From CAKVLG01 sp045637805 (GTDB taxonomy: Bacteria > Bacillota > Clostridia > Christensenellales > UBA1242): a DNA stretch of 7,295 nt. Numbering within the stretch: position 1 is the first letter of the stretch; the number at the start of each line of letters is the position of its first letter. Where the stretch lies: contig JAZUAE010000024.1 of assembly GCA_045637805.1 (NCBI GenBank), forward strand, positions 1 to 7,295, written 5' to 3'. Positions 6,301 through 7,295 of the stretch are shown here, piece after piece. The notes under the pieces are model-generated. The model saw only the letters and a list, made by a program, of their open reading frames with translations, ran no database searches and had not been told where the DNA came from. Made by a program: the position numbers and the translations under genes.

Positions 6301-7295
6301 TTGGCGTGTCTTATGGTGATCTTCCAGTACCAACAAAAACTGGTTATACTTTCAGCGAATGGACACTCGGAGGGGTTAAGGTCAACAAAGACACTATCGT
6401 TTCAACAGCTAAAGATCATACTCTTATTGCTCAATATGATATTAATACATATAAGGTAACTTATACTGATGGTATTGCCGGTGGTGAATCTTTTGCTAAT
6501 ATTGAGAGCACAAAACAATATGGTGTTACATTTACTATTGAGGGCGTAAAATCTTGGACAGGTTATACATTTACTGGCTGGAAAGTTGAAGATAAAAACT
6601 ATGATGCTGGCGAATCATATACAATGTCTGATAAAGATGTTACTTTTGTTGCACAGTGGAGAGAGCATACATACAATGTAACATTCAATGCTGGAGAAGG
6701 TTATTTTGACGAAGATGGTAATCCATCAACAAAAACAATTAGCGGTATTAGATATACCCAAGTTGTTGATGTTCCAGTTAATACAATAAAAGAAGGTTAT
6801 ACATTCCTTTACTGGGAGTATAATGATGATAAATTTAGTGCTGATACAACTGATGAATATGCAAATATGTTTAGCAGATTAACATCTGAAGATGAAGCTA
6901 ATATTGTTATAAGAGCGATGTACCGAGATAATGTATATTCTATTACGTATACCAATGGTTTAGTTGATGCTCAGACTGGTGAATTTACAATAATTGAAAC
7001 AAAATCAGATTGTCTATATGGAAACACATATAAAGCTATAGACGAAATCACAAGAACAGGATACGAATTTGCTGGTTGGTTGCTCAGAGGAACATCAATA
7101 AAATATAATGCTGGTGAAGATCTTCAAGGATTAACAACTGTTGATGACGACACCGTATATTTAGATGCACAATGGGAAGAAAAAGAATACACTGCGACAT
7201 TTGATGCAAATGGTGGAAACTTCAACGAAGATGGCAATCCATCAACAAAAACTATAACAAAATTGTTTGAATCTGAAAGCTTTAACATTCCTACA
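3363..7295 (+). CDS. Giant surface protein: BspA-like LRRs plus InlB-type B-repeats (C-terminus outside window)
   Basis: The frame is open for 1311 codons with no stop before the window edge. Residues 1-29 are a polar, Lys-containing tail (KKK at 22-24), and 30-52 form one hydrophobic helix, so the protein is either anchored N-in or carries a long signal sequence. Residues about 65-330 are BspA-type LRR_5 repeats, with the typical IP..ING..V..I..NAF opening and GNNAFDSC / GSYAFNNC units (140-147, 163-170). Residues about 355-700 are beta-rich and unassigned; 601-703 vaguely recall MucBP or a decayed B-repeat. From 704 on come Listeria-Bacteroides repeats with GYTFxGW cores and W-ending strands. 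These domains are known from adhesins and internalins and mediate surface protein contacts; a binding or adhesion role here is inference. Only three Cys are seen (147, 170, 1217). Leucine codon CTT is far commoner (about 23 of 70) than in the nucleotidyltransferase gene (4 of 47). Any wall-sorting signal would be beyond the window. Confidence 0.92.
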   Translation, partial: MEEAQYKQNDIGEINVSTTPGKKKANFKTIMLFAFSIIFLIAAVLTPILVLTSKGKDNYVEEEIGDWLLIYNANAVEKTYSIVQYLGTGGDNNEIEIPSEINGIPVKFILANAFNANKNDALSEIKKITFAENSQIVGIGNNAFDSCGEIVEMRLPDSVKSVGSYAFNNCGKLSTLVVGNAYGFVFGENALRGTDSLKTLEIARVYDDLGQDGDLGNIGSLKTNDNSLNLVLGDTITGIGSGFVANGVKELSVFNYENLQVDSNKFTELETLNIQQYGNNNELTKEFMSKFDGASNLKTINIVSEGINRVGIDSLKYFTNLETFTAFDGTAFDINMWLFDENATAEDLKVVVKAKKSNINSGYAVTFFTGSGTNNVIKNQMLDNFYTDSDVAITTLNIEDSIATFDSGAQFGGDFAIKYLNFDKNGIYADGFFPITSGSHALFANHGEGLIVTGPESYSSSIFKLFNTPFGKGSSNESAFYKRLSYNGNVELGAVVVKIENSGLNGQIIAETTGRFVQVPVNEKVSNYIIRNTNLSSDVVNDARFVYFDTAIFNGTEFVSIASSEFYFTMTNDESKHGKLEGNKIYIYQNNEIDVETEDFYKVYFRYLAGQTNININYFGSMLGDNSTYEILSETSVISPDTYDIYEINFAKTGYVLNIDKTISENSEFGNDIFKENGKLYLDINPTTFVNGSNVDLYFDREVYTVNFDANGGNVITNTIYVQFGNKYGAFNTTGANFETTINNLPLPDERTGFTFNGWYLGETKITKDTQVVNSAGNITLVANWIEHKYTIVFIDALNNTREEKTIEYTATIYVGKNPEDVVGYTFGGWYIDEKDASIKYFEGDTLTQLNHEDGGVTTITAEWIIDKYAITFNAGEGFINDGSENVTKTINVSFTTKIESVSAVRTGYTFKGWKIAEEGKDYSFVPSTDGNPSPEYLFKTIGATEGAVEFKAIWEANKYKVTFDVNGGNETYSDVDVTFGVSYGDLPVPTKTGYTFSEWTLGGVKVNKDTIVSTAKDHTLIAQYDINTYKVTYTDGIAGGESFANIESTKQYGVTFTIEGVKSWTGYTFTGWKVEDKNYDAGESYTMSDKDVTFVAQWREHTYNVTFNAGEGYFDEDGNPSTKTISGIRYTQVVDVPVNTIKEGYTFLYWEYNDDKFSADTTDEYANMFSRLTSEDEANIVIRAMYRDNVYSITYTNGLVDAQTGEFTIIETKSDCLYGNTYKAIDEITRTGYEFAGWLLRGTSIKYNAGEDLQGLTTVDDDTVYLDAQWEEKEYTATFDANGGNFNEDGNPSTKTITKLFESESFNIPT
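3450..3518 (+). other. Membrane anchor of the giant surface protein
   Basis: Residues 30-52 are uninterrupted hydrophobic apart from Ser36, Thr46 and Pro47. They follow a Lys-rich stretch (22-28) and precede SKGKDNY. No clear signal-peptidase site or lipobox is seen. The 29-residue polar N-tail is long for a standard secretion signal, so a type II membrane anchor is the simplest reading. Confidence 0.7.
3642..4352 (+). repeat. BspA-type leucine-rich repeat region (residues about 94-330)
   Basis: About ten irregular LRR_5 units of 20-27 residues can be followed. The best are IKKITFAENSQIVGIGNNAF (125-144), EIVEMRLPDSVKSVGSYAF (149-167), KLSTLVVGNAYGFVFGENAL (172-191), VKELSVFNYENLQVDSNKF (248-266), LETLNIQQYG and NLKTINIVSEGINRVGIDSL (297-316). 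The first three keep the family's (S/N)xAF(x)xC signature; later units drift to N/S/T-L-K-T openings. Units diverge strongly at DNA level, so this is old repetition and not a recent expansion. Confidence 0.82.
5472..7295 (+). repeat. Listeria-Bacteroides (InlB B-type) repeat array, seven full units and one partial
   Basis: Units start with Y(x)(I/V)(T/N)(F/Y) and end near (A)xW plus a 3-4 residue linker. Boundaries are 5472-5729, 5730-5966, 5967-6239, 6240-6449, 6450-6671, 6672-6935, 6936-7187 and a cut unit 7188-7295. Cores are GFTFNGW, GYTFGGW, GYTFKGW, GYTFSEW, GYTFTGW, GYTFLYW and GYEFAGW. Units are 70-91 residues long, with length differences mainly after the core. Units 3, 6 and 8 share an extended TKTI strand after the Gly turn. 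Units 6 and 8 also share a near-identical 28-base stretch (6710-6737 and 7225-7252, one mismatch), a sign of recent duplication or gene conversion. The family is PF09479/TIGR02543 by pattern; no search was run. Confidence 0.88.

Noticed and set aside
5472..7295. Periodic similarity suggestive of a CRISPR array or DNA tandem repeat
   Set aside because: The periodicity is in protein motifs (GYTFxGW every 70-91 residues), spacing is irregular, DNA identity between units is low, and the frame is continuously open.
1..7295. tRNA, rRNA, riboswitch of known class, transposase, integrase or attachment sites
   Set aside because: Both strands were looked over for cloverleaf-like stretches, rRNA-like conserved text and mobile-element genes; nothing supportable was seen.

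Overview
The window is AT-rich DNA on which every supported gene reads on the + strand. It suggests a low-GC Gram-positive bacterium, most likely an uncultured gut-type Firmicutes/Clostridia or Bacilli-related lineage. The reasons are strong AGGAG-type ribosome binding sites, a VanW-family envelope protein, and a very large surface protein combining BspA-type leucine-rich repeats with Listeria-Bacteroides (InlB B-type) repeats. TGA works as a normal stop: it ends the VanW gene just before a good terminator, and no gene has in-frame TGA. The genetic code is therefore standard and not mycoplasma-like. The lineage is inference; no marker gene fixes it.

Layout. (1) 2-175 is the C-terminal end of an unidentified protein. 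(2) 188-1582 is a tRNA CCA-adding-type nucleotidyltransferase with an HD domain, following the first gene by 12 bases. (3) 1584-1715 is a 43-residue membrane microprotein with its own strong ribosome binding site; its stop codon lies inside the hairpin that probably ends this operon (1706-1730). (4) 1766-3025 is a membrane-anchored VanW-domain protein with no visible Shine-Dalgarno sequence and two long T-runs in its anchor segment; a strong intrinsic terminator follows at 3061-3094. (5) 3098-3362 is a complex leader with a good -35 box, three related copies of a promoter-like motif, an 11-base direct repeat at a 20-base period, and competing hairpins. (6) 3363 to the window edge is the first 1311 codons of a giant surface protein with no stop reached. 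It has a short cytoplasmic tail, a membrane anchor, BspA-like LRRs, an unassigned beta-rich middle, and seven complete plus one partial B-repeats.

Together the window holds the end of a housekeeping/tRNA-maturation operon, then two independently transcribed envelope genes. The VanW protein probably works at the wall or membrane. The giant protein is probably an adhesin or interaction scaffold, with its wall-attachment end beyond the window. I see no RNA gene, CRISPR array, transposase or integrase. The most unusual parts are the leader of the giant gene, the T-runs and missing ribosome binding site of the VanW gene, and the unassigned middle domain of the giant protein.
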